Notes: a model not told the origin generated them from the letters alone. 49,924 bases of DNA from Candidatus Saccharimonadota bacterium (GCA_017480095.1 JAFVBG010000001.1:1-49924); one strand, 5' to 3'. Counted from the stretch's first letter, positions 7,453 through 16,452 are shown. Numbers and translations are program-made.

Positions 7453-7467
7453 CAGTCCGGGGAGCCA
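7453..7467 (+). repeat. 15-bp duplicate of the tRNA-Asn 3' end
   Basis: CAGTCCGGGGAGCCA here is identical to 7376-7390, the 3' end of tRNA-Asn including CCA. The rest of the tRNA is missing. Such direct repeats are typical of integrase attachment-site duplications or of a decayed tandem tRNA; only 62 bp separate the copies. Confidence 0.7.
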
Positions 7468-7472
7468 TAAAT

Positions 7473-7498
7473 GAGACCCCTTAGGTCTCTATTTTTTA
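7473..7498. terminator. Bidirectional terminator
   Basis: GAGACC / GGTCTC hairpin (7473-7489) followed by TATTTTTTATT on the plus strand. It overlaps the end of the minus-strand gene. Confidence 0.65.
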
Positions 7499-7713
7499 TT
7501 CTTTCTGTTCTTTGACATCTGGAAAATGTATTCAAAAATGCCAACGAACACACCGATTACAATCGGCTCGATTACGTATTTGTAGGTATCCCACTCTTTA
7601 ACCCCGCCTTGAAAAAGCATTTCAAAGAGCGGCGTACAAATTGCCCAGATTACCGCTACGGATATTGCCGTAGCTACGGCTTGGCCAATGCGAGATTTCA
7701 GAAAGTCTTTCAT
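7489..7713 (-). CDS. Small two-helix membrane protein, unknown function
   Basis: 74 residues. Two hydrophobic helices (about residues 10-30 and 48-66) are joined by LFQGGVKEWDTYKY and followed by a basic tail SKNRKNKK. The size and topology resemble small holin-like or phage-membrane proteins, but no family signature is visible. AAGGAGAATT lies just before the ATG, and a minus-strand TATAAT is at 7744-7739. It lies next to the duplicated tRNA-Asn end, which would fit a remnant of an integrated element (inference). Confidence 0.65.
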   Translation of the reverse strand: MKDFLKSRIGQAVATAISVAVIWAICTPLFEMLFQGGVKEWDTYKYVIEPIVIGVFVGIFEYIFQMSKNRKNKK

Positions 7714-7804
7714 AATTCTCCTTATCTAATTCACTTTTATTATAGCACAAACTTTGGCTGTTAGTCAGTAGCTTGGTGGGGAATTATTTATTTTCAAAAT
7801 GCTA

Positions 7805-7833
7805 TTGACTTTTTTAGAATATTTGGGTATAAT
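7805..7833 (+). promoter_or_regulatory. Promoter of the micro-peptide/QueC-like unit
   Basis: TTGACT (7805-7810), 17-nt spacer, TATAAT (7828-7833). Predicted start about 7840, giving a 12-nt leader for the micro-ORF and about 115 nt for the enzyme gene. Confidence 0.75.
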
Positions 7834-7851
7834 ATGAATTAAGAAGGGCAT

Positions 7852-7926
7852 ATGTCCAGATTAAATACTACAAATTTGACTAAGAATACTTTGAAGTCTG
7901 CCACGCTTGCGTGGTACGGCTATTAG
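7852..7926 (+). CDS. 24-aa micro-ORF, possible precursor or leader peptide
   Basis: Starts MSRLNTTNLT and ends SATLAWYGY before TAG, rich in Thr, Asn and Leu with an aromatic C-terminus. AAGAAGGG lies 3 nt upstream (short spacing). It lies between a good promoter and the QueC-like gene, 28 nt before that start codon. Codons 17-21 contain a CCACGC-TT-GCGTGG hairpin. It could be a substrate peptide for the downstream enzyme or a regulatory leader; neither is proven. Confidence 0.45.
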   Translation: MSRLNTTNLTKNTLKSATLAWYGY

Positions 7927-7954
7927 TTCTAGGCTTTAGAAATCGAGGCTTTTG

Positions 7955-8779
7955 ATGCGTGAAGAAAAAGTCGAGATTTTTTGTGCGAATAAGAATAAAA
8001 ACAAGGTTAACCGTGAGGCGATCAAGATTTTCTGCACGGGCGGTCTGGATTCTTCCTATATGTTGTGTAAGCTTTCACGGAGAAAAGTAACCTTGCAACC
8101 GATTTATGTCTTGAATCCAAAGCGAGCCAGCCGTAAATATGAACTGAAGGCAATCCGCAAGATTATTTCTAAACTCTTGAAACACCCTGGCACCAAGGCA
8201 GAGATTAAAAAGTTGAAGATTGTTAATCTCAGTAGGATTAAAATTAACAAAAAAGTAACAGAGGCTAGACACCGTTTAGGCAAGAAATATGGCGAGATGG
8301 GCTGGCAGTATGATTATCTTGTCTCGCTAACGGAGAAAATTGGGCCGGTAGGTTTGGGCATTGAGAGTAACCCTATCGACGGTGAGAATGTAACTCTGCA
8401 GAAAGCGGTGACACTGAAAAAGACTCGCTATGGCTACGTGGTTGACCGAGCAAAATCTTCGGAGGATGCGGTGACGCTATTCGGAAACTTTTTCTACCCA
8501 ATTTTGGACGATACGGAGCAGTTTATGTTGAGCTGGGCGGATAAGTATGGTTATACCGATATTTTGAAGTTGATTTGGTTTTGTCATCGCCCGATTCATG
8601 GCAAACCTTGCGGACTTTGTTCACCATGCGAAGGTAAGATGCAGGCAGGCATGGAGATTCTGTTGCCACTTGAGGCTAGAAAACGTTATTATAGGGCGAA
8701 AAAGATGAGCTTCTTTGGTAAAAACGTTTCGCATTTTTGCAAACGGACGATTTACCGAGTTTTGTTAGATTTGCTTTAA
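7955..8779 (+). CDS. QueC-like PP-loop ATPase (7-cyano-7-deazaguanine synthase homologue)
   Basis: 274 residues. The N-terminal PP-loop pyrophosphatase motif reads CTGGLDSS (residues 27-34; SGGxDS in the family). Near the C-terminus, Cys210, Cys219, Cys222 and Cys225 (C-x8-C-x2-C-x2-C in WFCHRPIHGKPCGLCSPCEG) reproduce the QueC zinc site spacing. True QueC converts carboxy-deazaguanine to preQ0 with ATP and ammonia. QueC-like proteins also act in defence systems (Qat; Cap9 of type IV CBASS), modifying proteins or nucleic acid. No queD, queE, queF or tgt gene is in the window, and the protein is longer than QueC, with a basic C-terminal tail of about 45 residues. Start at ATG 7955 after a GAGG site. 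Confidence 0.78.
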   Translation: MREEKVEIFCANKNKNKVNREAIKIFCTGGLDSSYMLCKLSRRKVTLQPIYVLNPKRASRKYELKAIRKIISKLLKHPGTKAEIKKLKIVNLSRIKINKKVTEARHRLGKKYGEMGWQYDYLVSLTEKIGPVGLGIESNPIDGENVTLQKAVTLKKTRYGYVVDRAKSSEDAVTLFGNFFYPILDDTEQFMLSWADKYGYTDILKLIWFCHRPIHGKPCGLCSPCEGKMQAGMEILLPLEARKRYYRAKKMSFFGKNVSHFCKRTIYRVLLDLL

Positions 8780-8807
8780 AAAAGCATCTGTGGTATAATT
8801 GAAAGAT

Positions 8808-10580
8808 ATGCAGGCCCAAGAAAAGGTAATCCAGATTGCTGGATCGATTACAGTTGATGAACTAGCGCAGGCGCTAGGGCTTTCTGTGACTACTTTGATT
8901 GGCCAACTTTTTAAAGAAGGCATCGTTGCAACTATCAACCAGCGCCTTGATTATGACACGGCTTCGATTATCGTCGATGAGCTGGGGCTGACTGGTGTCC
9001 GACTAGAGAAGAAAAACTCTTCTACGCAGATTTCAAACCAGCGTCGCGAGCTTTCCGATAGAGCCGTAGAACGTCCACCGGTGGTGGCGGTGATGGGGCA
9101 CGTCGATCACGGTAAAACTACTTTGCTTGATACGCTTTTGAATAAGAAGACCGTAGAGGGTGAAGCTGGTGGTATTACCCAGCACATCTCGGCCTATCAG
9201 TTGAAGCACGATGATCGGATGATTACATTCCTCGATACTCCTGGGCACGAAGCTTTTGCTGCGATTCGCCAGCACGGTGCAATGCTGACGGATATTGTTG
9301 TGATTGTGGTGGCGGCGGATGACGGTGTAAAGCCACAAACGGTAGAGGCGATTAAGTTTGCTCAAGGGGCGAACGCGAAGATTATCGTGGCGATTAACAA
9401 AATTGACCGCGAAGGTGCAGACGTACAGCGCACGATGGCAGACCTGTCTCAGCATGGTCTCCAGCCGGAGGAGTGGGGCGGTGATATTACGATGGTGCCA
9501 ATCTCGGCGAAGCGCGGGGATAACCTCGACAAACTCTTAGACATGATTCTTTTGACGGCAGACCTAGAGGAGTTGAAGGCGGATGTCGATATTCCAAGTG
9601 AAGGCTTGGTGATTGAAAGTCACATGGAAGTCGGGAAAGGCTCGGTGGTGAATCTTTTGGTGACGGGTGGCGAGCTCAAGACAGGTGAATTTATCGTGGC
9701 AGGGAACACTTATGGTAAAATCCGCACAATGCTAGATTGGAAGGGAAAACCAAAGGGTAAGGCGACGCCTTCTACCCCCGTGACGGTGACTGGCTTCAAA
9801 GAGCTGCCAAACTTTGGTGATCGTTTTATCGAGGCGAAAGATGAGAAAACCGCACGCAAGCTGGCGTTGCTCAATGCTAACGCTTCGGCCGATGCAGCAG
9901 CGAATGCCAATGTCACCTCTGGTGATTTGTTGCGCATGATGAACGTAGCAGATAATTCCAAGGTGTTTAACGTCCTGATTAAAGGTGACGTGCTCGGCTC
10001 GGTAACTTCGGTAGTGGATAGCCTGAAAATGATTGATACTAAGGGTGAAGTGACTTTGAACATCGTAGCGACAGGGGTCGGCGATGTGACGGAAAATGAT
10101 GTCTATATGGCAACAGGTGAAAACACCGTGATTTATGGCTTCAATGTTTCGGTGCCAGTCAACATCTCGAAGATGGCGGCGCGCGACAATGTGCCAATTA
10201 AGTGCTACAAGGTGATTTATGAGCTACTGGATGACGCCAAGAGTGAGATGGAAGATCTGCTTGATGCCGAAATTGTCGAGGAAGATGCTGGTGAAATGAA
10301 GGTGAAAGGAGTATTCCGTACCGAGCGTACATCGATTATCGCTGGTGGGGAAGTCTTGAAAGGTATCTGCAAAGCTGGTTTGTTGGCAAAAGTAGTGCGC
10401 AATAAGCAAGAAATCGGCGAAGTGGAAGTCGAAAGCGTCCAGAAAGAGAAGATTGCGGTCAACGAACTGGTGGCAGGGGAGACTGGCGGTTTGGCGCTAA
10501 AAACAGAACACAAGATTCAGCTGGAAATTGGCGACCGTTTGAAGTTCTTCACTAGAGAACTACGCAAAAAGAAGTTATAA
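8808..10580 (+). CDS. infB: Translation initiation factor IF-2
   Basis: 590 residues with a short N-terminus: one IF2_N helical domain (about residues 10-60), then the GTPase domain with G1 GHVDHGKTT (97-105), G3 DTPGH (143-147), G4 NKID (197-200) and SAK G5, followed by the beta-barrel and C-terminal tRNA-binding domains. IF-2 places fMet-tRNA on the 30S subunit. The long low-complexity N-terminus of E. coli IF-2 is absent. TATAAT at 8794-8799 leaves 8 nt to the ATG and there is no Shine-Dalgarno, so it is close to leaderless. It faces fmt-def, which make and remove the formyl group. Confidence 0.96.
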   Translation: MQAQEKVIQIAGSITVDELAQALGLSVTTLIGQLFKEGIVATINQRLDYDTASIIVDELGLTGVRLEKKNSSTQISNQRRELSDRAVERPPVVAVMGHVDHGKTTLLDTLLNKKTVEGEAGGITQHISAYQLKHDDRMITFLDTPGHEAFAAIRQHGAMLTDIVVIVVAADDGVKPQTVEAIKFAQGANAKIIVAINKIDREGADVQRTMADLSQHGLQPEEWGGDITMVPISAKRGDNLDKLLDMILLTADLEELKADVDIPSEGLVIESHMEVGKGSVVNLLVTGGELKTGEFIVAGNTYGKIRTMLDWKGKPKGKATPSTPVTVTGFKELPNFGDRFIEAKDEKTARKLALLNANASADAAANANVTSGDLLRMMNVADNSKVFNVLIKGDVLGSVTSVVDSLKMIDTKGEVTLNIVATGVGDVTENDVYMATGENTVIYGFNVSVPVNISKMAARDNVPIKCYKVIYELLDDAKSEMEDLLDAEIVEEDAGEMKVKGVFRTERTSIIAGGEVLKGICKAGLLAKVVRNKQEIGEVEVESVQKEKIAVNELVAGETGGLALKTEHKIQLEIGDRLKFFTRELRKKKL

Positions 10581-10583
10581 AAA

Positions 10584-11399
10584 TTACTTTTTATACCCGT
10601 TCAGGAAGGATTTTGCATCCATCCGACGTTTGCCAGCTGGCTGAAGCTCGTCGATGCATAAAAACATGCCGTCTTTACACTTCAAAGAGAGGTCGTTTTC
10701 GGCGTGGTCGGAGATGTGGGCTTGGTGGATGATGCAGTCTTTGCCGAAGAAAGTATAACGTGATTTAGGGAACTTAACATAAGCGCGAATCTCATTGTGA
10801 AGCTCTCTCGCGCTTTTTAAGGCCGGTTTGAGTTCAGACACGTCAGTTGCCAGCTTTCCGCAGAAAGTGGCCTTAGAATCGTCCTGAGGGGTGCTCAAGG
10901 GCATTTTTGAAGCATGAGCGTCTTCAGAAAGGTGCTCTAAGAGCCATTTTGCGCCAGTTATGGCTAGTTTTTCGTAAATTTCGAATTTTGGCGTGTTCTC
11001 ATCGAAGTCGAGAGTAGTTTGGTAAAAAACTGGACCGGCGTCCATACCTTTGACGAGTTTCATTACGGAGACGCCAAACAGAGTATCGCCCCTTAAGATA
11101 GCGGATTCAATTGGGGAAGAGCCGCGCAAATCTGGCAGGAAGGAAGGGTGGATGTTCAAAATACCCTCTGGCTCAAAGAGGTCGAGTAGGTCGGATTTAA
11201 TCAAAACTCCAAAAGAGGCGAGGATGCCGTGAGCTTCGGGATGCTTGAGTTTAAGCTGTTTGACCGTTTCAAGGTCTTCTTTTTTACGGGCATGAAAAAT
11301 AATTTCGACACCGCCGCTGAGTAAAGTACCTTTGACGACATCAGCAAGCATACCATTACCAAAGAAAATGACTTGAGGGTGGGAATTAGTCTTCGTCAT
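10584..11399 (-). CDS. fmt: Methionyl-tRNA formyltransferase
   Basis: 271 residues. The formyltransferase core shows GILNIHPSFLPDLRGSSPIE, with the catalytic Asn and His of NxHPS and the SLLP-like loop, and the conserved Asp in KGMDAGPVFYQ. The C-terminal anticodon-independent tRNA-binding domain follows (about residues 190-271). It transfers formyl from 10-formyl-THF to Met-tRNAi. The start ATG 11399 overlaps the def stop by 14 nt without its own Shine-Dalgarno, suggesting translational coupling. Confidence 0.93.
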   Translation of the reverse strand: MTKTNSHPQVIFFGNGMLADVVKGTLLSGGVEIIFHARKKEDLETVKQLKLKHPEAHGILASFGVLIKSDLLDLFEPEGILNIHPSFLPDLRGSSPIESAILRGDTLFGVSVMKLVKGMDAGPVFYQTTLDFDENTPKFEIYEKLAITGAKWLLEHLSEDAHASKMPLSTPQDDSKATFCGKLATDVSELKPALKSARELHNEIRAYVKFPKSRYTFFGKDCIIHQAHISDHAENDLSLKCKDGMFLCIDELQPAGKRRMDAKSFLNGYKK

Positions 11400-11970
11400 C
11401 TGGCCAAAGTTCCTTGTTGCCCTTAACCTCTTTATCGTAATCAACAGGGTCAAGGTCGCCCTTATCGTTCATACGGGCAAAAGCCTTAGGGTCGTCTTTG
11501 ACATGGTCGATAAAGAGAACGCCCTCAAGATGGTCGATTTCGTGTTGTAAGGTGCGGGCAAGGAAGCCATCAGCTTTGATGCGGACAGGGGTGCCATCTT
11601 CAAGTTCTGCCTTGATACGAACCTTATCGGGGCGCGGAACATTGGCATAGAGGTAAGGGATGGAGAGACAGCCTTCATAGTCGCGCTCGATTTTACCGTC
11701 GGTTTTGATGATTTCAGGATTTAGTAGAGCGGTAAAATGTTGATTATCCTTATCATCCAAATCATCACGGACGATAATGACGCGCTTGTTCACCCCTAGC
11801 TGAGGAGCGGCCATGGCAGCAGAAAGCTCGTGCGGATGTTCTTTCTCCCAGGCGATACATTCCTTACGCATGGTCTCGATGGCTTCGACGACTTCGGGAT
11901 CAGAAATCCGCGCCTTGATTGATTTTTGGCGCAAACGAGAATCAGGTACAGTAATAATCTTTAAACCCAT
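11386..11970 (-). CDS. def: Peptide deformylase
   Basis: 194 residues with the three deformylase motifs: AAPQLG (54-59), EGCLS with the metal-binding Cys (99-103) and HEIDH (143-147). It removes formyl from nascent N-termini using Fe2+. An acidic C-terminal tail (DEED-like) follows the catalytic domain. A minus-strand TATAAT (11986-11981) leaves 10 nt to the ATG. It is the first gene of the def-fmt operon. Confidence 0.96.
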   Translation of the reverse strand: MGLKIITVPDSRLRQKSIKARISDPEVVEAIETMRKECIAWEKEHPHELSAAMAAPQLGVNKRVIIVRDDLDDKDNQHFTALLNPEIIKTDGKIERDYEGCLSIPYLYANVPRPDKVRIKAELEDGTPVRIKADGFLARTLQHEIDHLEGVLFIDHVKDDPKAFARMNDKGDLDPVDYDKEVKGNKELWPDDED

Positions 11971-12006
11971 AATTAGAGATATTATAGCACAAAATAGTGT
12001 TTATGA

Positions 12007-13938
12007 CTAGAGGAGACTTGGTGGGTCAATCGTAAAATGAAGATGAGGATTAGGCGGGAGATGTTGAATGGCATCTTCGAGAGTTTTGCGAGAGGTGGCG
12101 CGCAAGATGAGTTGCCAGGAGTAGCCCTTCGTGCTTCGCTCATGAAAAGCTGGCGCAGGATTAGAGACGAGTAATTTTGGAAATTTCTTGAGTAAATTTT
12201 GTAAGCGGCGGATTTGAGTGAGAGCGGCGACTTCGGTTTTATAAGTCAAATCGAGGCGGGCGAGATAGGCAAAAGGTGGGAGATGGCCAGCTCTGCGACG
12301 ACTGAGCAAATATTTTGAAAAAGCGGTGTAGTCATTGTGGATGGCGGCCTGAACCACGGGATGTTCAGGCTGAAAAGTCTGCATGAAGACCTGGGCAGTG
12401 TCGAGATGACCACGTCCGACTCGACCAATCACCTGAGTGAGCAGGTGGAAAGTGCGCTCTTCGGAAGCAAAATCTGGTAGGGAAAGACCACTGTCTGCTT
12501 GGACCACGCCAACGGTGGCGAGCAGAGGCAAATCAAGACCTTTGGCGACGGTTTGAGTGCCAATAATAATGTCAAAATCACCATTTTTGACTTGTTCATA
12601 GAGAGCGTCGAGGGTGTCGGATTTTTTGTTATCAGCATCAAAACGGACGATGCGCGCCTCCTTAAAAAGTTTATTCAGTTCAGATTCAAGCAACTTAGTG
12701 CCGAAGCCTTTATGGACGATGTCGGGATGATGGCAATCTGGGCAGTTCGTTGGAACTTTGGTCTGATACCCACAGGCGTGACAGATGAGGGTATAAGAGT
12801 CGGAATGAAGATTCAAAGGGAGAAAACAAGTTGGACAGAGAGCTTGCCAACCACAGTTGGAACAGATAGTGAGCGGAGCAGAGCCACGACGATTATGAAA
12901 AATCAGGGTTTGATAATGATGTTCTAGATTGACTTTAATGGCTTTTAAGAGGCCGTCGGAAAAATAATGGTTACGGATAAAATTTTCACGTTTCTTGAGG
13001 TCGATGAGAAAAATGTCGGGCTGGATGGCGGAAGTTTTGGCGCGCTCGGTTAAGGGGATATAGGCATGATTCTTTTCGGCCAGATAATAATCCGAGACGA
13101 GAGGGGTGGCGGTGCCTTGGAGACAGGTGATTTTAAGGGTGGAAGCAATAAAACTGGCGAGACGAAGGGCGGAATACTTGGGTGCGGTCTCTTGAAAATA
13201 GGCAGATTCGTGCGCCTCGTCGATGATGATGAGACCGAGGTCGTGCAAGGGGCTAAAGAGAGCAGAACGAGGACCGATGATAATCAGAGGTGTGGCGGCA
13301 TCGTGGATTTTGTACCAGAGGTCGCGGCGAGTGGCATCGGTTTGACGACTATGCAAGCAAATTACCCTGTCGCCGAAGGAAGATTGAAAAACTTGGACCA
13401 GCTGGCTAGTCAAAGCGATTTCAGGAACCAGCAAAATAGTCGATTTTTGGTCATTTAGGGTCTCCTGAGCCATTTTAAGGTAAATATTGGTTTTACCACT
13501 ACCAGTAATGCCATGTAATAGTTTGGTGGCTGTGGCGGCAGATTTAACGGCTTCTAGGGCTGCTTTCTGGGCGGTATTCAGGGGTGGACTGTGTAGGCGA
13601 ACTGAACTTCTTGGCGACGCTTCTTGGATGTATTTCCTAGAAGGTGGCGCCGGAAGAATTAGATTAGCCACCACTGGTAGAGGTGTTAGATAGTATTCAG
13701 ATAGCCAAACCAAAGACTTTAGCAGATGTGAGGGTAGAGGTCTTTTATGTAAGACCTGAGAGATTTCTTTACACTTAAAATCTGGCTGGGGAACTTTCTT
13801 ATAGATGACACCACGAACGGTGGCTTTGCCGAGGGGAATCTCGACAAGGGTGCCAGGTTGAAGACTCTGACCAGAAGTATAAGTCAAAATACCAGAGCTG
13901 GCACGGAAAACTTTGGTCGGTATCACCTCATAAAACAT
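12007..13938 (-). CDS. priA: Primosomal protein N' (PriA helicase)
   Basis: 643 residues. The N-terminal 3'-DNA-binding domain (about residues 1-100) is followed by a helicase core with Walker A GITGSGKTN and DEAHES. A zinc module CSNCGWQALCPTC...CHACGY...CPDC is inserted, then the second RecA lobe with IGTQTVAKG and QVIGRVGRG. It restarts stalled forks and loads the replicative helicase. A minus-strand TATTAT ends 6 nt before the ATG, with AAAGGT between, so the mRNA may be leaderless. Confidence 0.95.
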   Translation of the reverse strand: MFYEVIPTKVFRASSGILTYTSGQSLQPGTLVEIPLGKATVRGVIYKKVPQPDFKCKEISQVLHKRPLPSHLLKSLVWLSEYYLTPLPVVANLILPAPPSRKYIQEASPRSSVRLHSPPLNTAQKAALEAVKSAATATKLLHGITGSGKTNIYLKMAQETLNDQKSTILLVPEIALTSQLVQVFQSSFGDRVICLHSRQTDATRRDLWYKIHDAATPLIIIGPRSALFSPLHDLGLIIIDEAHESAYFQETAPKYSALRLASFIASTLKITCLQGTATPLVSDYYLAEKNHAYIPLTERAKTSAIQPDIFLIDLKKRENFIRNHYFSDGLLKAIKVNLEHHYQTLIFHNRRGSAPLTICSNCGWQALCPTCFLPLNLHSDSYTLICHACGYQTKVPTNCPDCHHPDIVHKGFGTKLLESELNKLFKEARIVRFDADNKKSDTLDALYEQVKNGDFDIIIGTQTVAKGLDLPLLATVGVVQADSGLSLPDFASEERTFHLLTQVIGRVGRGHLDTAQVFMQTFQPEHPVVQAAIHNDYTAFSKYLLSRRRAGHLPPFAYLARLDLTYKTEVAALTQIRRLQNLLKKFPKLLVSNPAPAFHERSTKGYSWQLILRATSRKTLEDAIQHLPPNPHLHFTIDPPSLL

Positions 13939-13975
13939 ACCTTTATAATAACATAAAAATCATAATTTTAAAGTG

Positions 13976-14004
13976 TTGTAAAAATAACTTTAGCATGCTA
14001 CAAT
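13976..14004 (+). promoter_or_regulatory. Promoter of the wHTH-recJ operon
   Basis: TTGTAA (13976-13981), 17-nt spacer, TACAAT (13999-14004). The -35 lies in TGTTGTAAAAAT, the left half of the palindrome found at 32717 and 45844. Confidence 0.65.
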
Positions 14005-14034
14005 TGAGATAGGAATCATAGGAGAAAATCGGAT

Positions 14035-14337
14035 ATGTTGGATGTTTTTGTAACATCTAGAGTGCGGCGTAAGATCTTGATTGTGTTTGCGAAGTATCCA
14101 GACTTCAAGACACATGTGCGTGGACTGGCTAAGTTGATTAAGGAGGATCCAGGCAATATTCAGCGAGAGCTTAGAAGACTTGAGAAGGGTAAGTTTTTGC
14201 TTACTACGAAGAAAGGTAACACCACAATCTATCAGACGAACAAGCAATTTCCGCTCCTAAAAGAACTTCAGAGCATGGTAATTAAGAGTGAACAGATTCG
14301 CAAGGCGAATCGTCCAACTAGTAAGACCATTCTCTAA
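14035..14337 (+). CDS. Winged-helix DNA-binding protein (ArsR/MarR-like fold)
   Basis: 100 residues. The pattern VRRKILIVFAKYPDFKTHVRGLAKLIKEDPGNIQRELRRLEKGKFL, cut into helix-turn-helix plus wing (KKGNTTIYQTNKQFPL), is that of stand-alone wHTH proteins. No ligand-binding or metal residues are seen. AGGAGA lies 9 nt before the ATG. It is encoded 2 nt upstream of recJ in the same operon; targets are unknown, autoregulation is possible. Confidence 0.78.
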   Translation: MLDVFVTSRVRRKILIVFAKYPDFKTHVRGLAKLIKEDPGNIQRELRRLEKGKFLLTTKKGNTTIYQTNKQFPLLKELQSMVIKSEQIRKANRPTSKTIL

Positions 14338-14339
14338 CG

Positions 14340-16064
14340 ATGACAGATTTGTTTCGGCGACTACTAGAGGCGCGTGGTTTAGATGAGAGTTTTTTGCGTC
14401 CAGAATATGAGGATTTGGACGATGCTTTTGAGCTGCCAGAGATGGAAAGGGCAGTAGAACGCTTGAAACTGGCGGTGGATAGAGATGAAAAAGTGATTGT
14501 CTATGGCGATTATGACGTCGATGGAGTAACGGCGTCAACCGAGATGGCAGAAATCTTGGAGTTGCTAGGCTTAAAGTCATCTAATCTAGAAACTATGCTC
14601 CCAAACCGTTTTACGGATGGTTATGGCATGAGTGCGAAGTTGGTTGAGCGAGCAGTGGAAACAGGGGTAAAACTGGTTGTAACGGTGGACTGTGGTAGCA
14701 ATAACAGTGAAATCATCGCCGATTTAAGCAAAAACGGCATTGACGTCGTGGTGACAGACCATCACGAGATTTCAGGCGAGCTACCGAAGGTTTTTGATGG
14801 TAAAAAACAGGGAGAACCAGGTGGACTAGTAGTGATAGTCAATCCGAAGCGCGAAGATTTTCGGAAGAAAGTTTTGGCGCGTCAGGCGGAGATTCTGGAC
14901 TTGAAAGAGCAAAATGCGACAGATTTGCCGAAGGATATTTCGGGGCTGATGGAGCTGTGTGGCGCTGGGGTGGCGTTTATGGTGGCGCGAGCCTGCGTGA
15001 AAAAGGGGTGGATAAAGCCTGGGCGAGAGAAGTGGCTACTTGACCTGGCAATGATTGGTACGATTTGCGACGCGATGAAGCTGACAGGAGATAATCGGAT
15101 TATCTGCCATTATGGGATGATTGTACTAGAGAAAGGAGCTAGAAAAGGCCTGAAAGAGCTGATGCGGGTGGCAAAAATCGGTAAAATTGATACCGATGCG
15201 GTGGGATTTCAGCTTGGACCGCGCTTAAATGCCGCAGGACGCATGGAAACTGCAGACCTGGCCCTGAAACTGCTGCGGACCAAATCGGGCGCAGAGGCGG
15301 CAAAGATGGCCTTAGAGCTTAATTCTCTGAATAGTGAACGGCGAAAACAGCAAGAAGAAGCGACGAAAGTGATAGCCGAAAGAGGAGTAGGGGCAGACCA
15401 GGTATTAGTGGTGGAAGGGGCTTGGCACGAAGGAGTGCTGGGGATTATCGCTGGGCGGCTAGTGGAGACTTATAAGAGGCCGTGTTTTGTACTTTCGACA
15501 GAGAATGGCAAGGGGTCTGGGCGGAGTTTTGGGGAGTTTAATTTAGCACTAGCACTTAAAGAGTGCCAAGATTGTCTAGAGAAGGGGGGTGGTCATGCTG
15601 AGGCTTGCGGTCTGAAGGTCAAAACAGGGAGGGTGGATGATTTTCGGAAAACGGTCAATCGGTATTATGACAGTCTGAAGCTGAGGAATCAAGAGAGGTT
15701 TTTGCGGCGACGAGCAGATTTGCGACTGGAGGATTTTGACGAGCTGACACTTGATTTTATGGATGATCTGACCGAACTGGAACCGTTTGGAACAGGGAAT
15801 ACTGAGCCAATCTTTTTGATGGAGCGAGCTATTTTGATGGATTCGAGGCGGATGGGTAGTGATGGGCAACATTTAAGATTAGTAATAAGAGATAAGAACG
15901 GCACACTTTTTAAGTTGGTAGCTTTCAATGCACCCGAAGAATGGAATATCTCAGAGCCGGGGTTAGTAATTAATGTTTGGCTGACGGCGGTAACTAATAC
16001 TTGGAACGGGGATACTACGGTGGAGGGGAGAATTGTGCAGCTAGAGCTGGCAGAAGATTTCTAA
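14340..16064 (+). CDS. recJ: Single-stranded-DNA-specific exonuclease RecJ
   Basis: 574 residues. DHH motifs: GDYDVDG (about 56-62), VTVDCGSNN and VTDHHE (about 137-142), then GPRLNAAGRM and the DHHA1 motif GKGSGRSFG and GGGHAEACG, followed by a C-terminal OB domain. It degrades 5' ends of ssDNA in recombination and mismatch repair. It is complete for the family. It is coupled to the upstream wHTH gene (2-nt gap). Confidence 0.95.
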   Translation: MTDLFRRLLEARGLDESFLRPEYEDLDDAFELPEMERAVERLKLAVDRDEKVIVYGDYDVDGVTASTEMAEILELLGLKSSNLETMLPNRFTDGYGMSAKLVERAVETGVKLVVTVDCGSNNSEIIADLSKNGIDVVVTDHHEISGELPKVFDGKKQGEPGGLVVIVNPKREDFRKKVLARQAEILDLKEQNATDLPKDISGLMELCGAGVAFMVARACVKKGWIKPGREKWLLDLAMIGTICDAMKLTGDNRIICHYGMIVLEKGARKGLKELMRVAKIGKIDTDAVGFQLGPRLNAAGRMETADLALKLLRTKSGAEAAKMALELNSLNSERRKQQEEATKVIAERGVGADQVLVVEGAWHEGVLGIIAGRLVETYKRPCFVLSTENGKGSGRSFGEFNLALALKECQDCLEKGGGHAEACGLKVKTGRVDDFRKTVNRYYDSLKLRNQERFLRRRADLRLEDFDELTLDFMDDLTELEPFGTGNTEPIFLMERAILMDSRRMGSDGQHLRLVIRDKNGTLFKLVAFNAPEEWNISEPGLVINVWLTAVTNTWNGDTTVEGRIVQLELAEDF

Positions 16065-16071
16065 AAACTAC

Positions 16072-16100
16072 TTGAAAAAAAGAATAATCTCTGGTATAAT
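16072..16100 (+). promoter_or_regulatory. Promoter of rpsU
   Basis: TTGAAA (16072-16077), 17-nt spacer, TATAAT (16095-16100); 10 nt to the ATG. Confidence 0.75.
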
Positions 16101-16110
16101 TAACAGTAAT

Positions 16111-16329
16111 ATGGCAATTAAAGTTACAAGAAAAGACCAGAGTGAAGCGAATGAAAACATCATTCGTCGTTTCAACCGTAAGGTTCTACAGAGTGGTGTG
16201 ATGCCACTGGCAAAGTCTCAGATGCGTTTTTCGAAGCCGATTTCCAAGCGTGAGCGTCGCAATAAAGCAATCCTTCGTGAAGTGCGTCGTGCGGAGAAGG
16301 CAGAGCGCATCAAATTAGGTCTCAAGTAG
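16111..16329 (+). CDS. rpsU: 30S ribosomal protein S21
   Basis: 72 residues: MAIKVTRKDQSEANENIIRR, then FNRKVLQSGV and a basic C-terminus KRERRNKAILREVRRAEKAER, the bS21 pattern. S21 sits near the 16S 3' end and helps mRNA pairing with the anti-Shine-Dalgarno. The frame is open upstream, but the start is set at 16111 because the -10 box lies just before it and the sequence matches family N-termini. A palindromic element follows and probably serves as its terminator. Confidence 0.93.
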   Translation: MAIKVTRKDQSEANENIIRRFNRKVLQSGVMPLAKSQMRFSKPISKRERRNKAILREVRRAEKAERIKLGLK

Positions 16330-16334
16330 AAAAG

Positions 16335-16452
16335 CGCATATAAGCAGTAGTCTGCGTCTTCAGCGGGTGTGTTGTTTGTTCGCCGTATGTCAAGTATGGT
16401 TCACTCCGCTACTCCCGCTTCATCGCATCTCACTACTTATATGCGTTTTTTT
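16335..16452. repeat. Palindromic element A (type I core) in a terminator-like hairpin
   Basis: Outer stem CGCATATAAG (16335-16344) / CTTATATGCG (16436-16445) followed by seven T, exactly like an intrinsic terminator. The loop carries the about 70-bp type I core: CAGCGGGTG on the left, apical CCGTA-TGTCAAG-TATGG (16383-16398), then CTACTCCCGCTTCATCGCA. Related copies are at 21387, 23384, 25309 and 38492. Confidence 0.75.

Noticed and set aside
7453-7467. Second tRNA-Asn gene
   Set aside because: Only the last 15 bases match; no cloverleaf can be formed.
7834-7954. preQ1 riboswitch before the QueC-like gene
   Set aside because: I could not find the preQ1-I or preQ1-II consensus; the main hairpin lies inside the micro-ORF.
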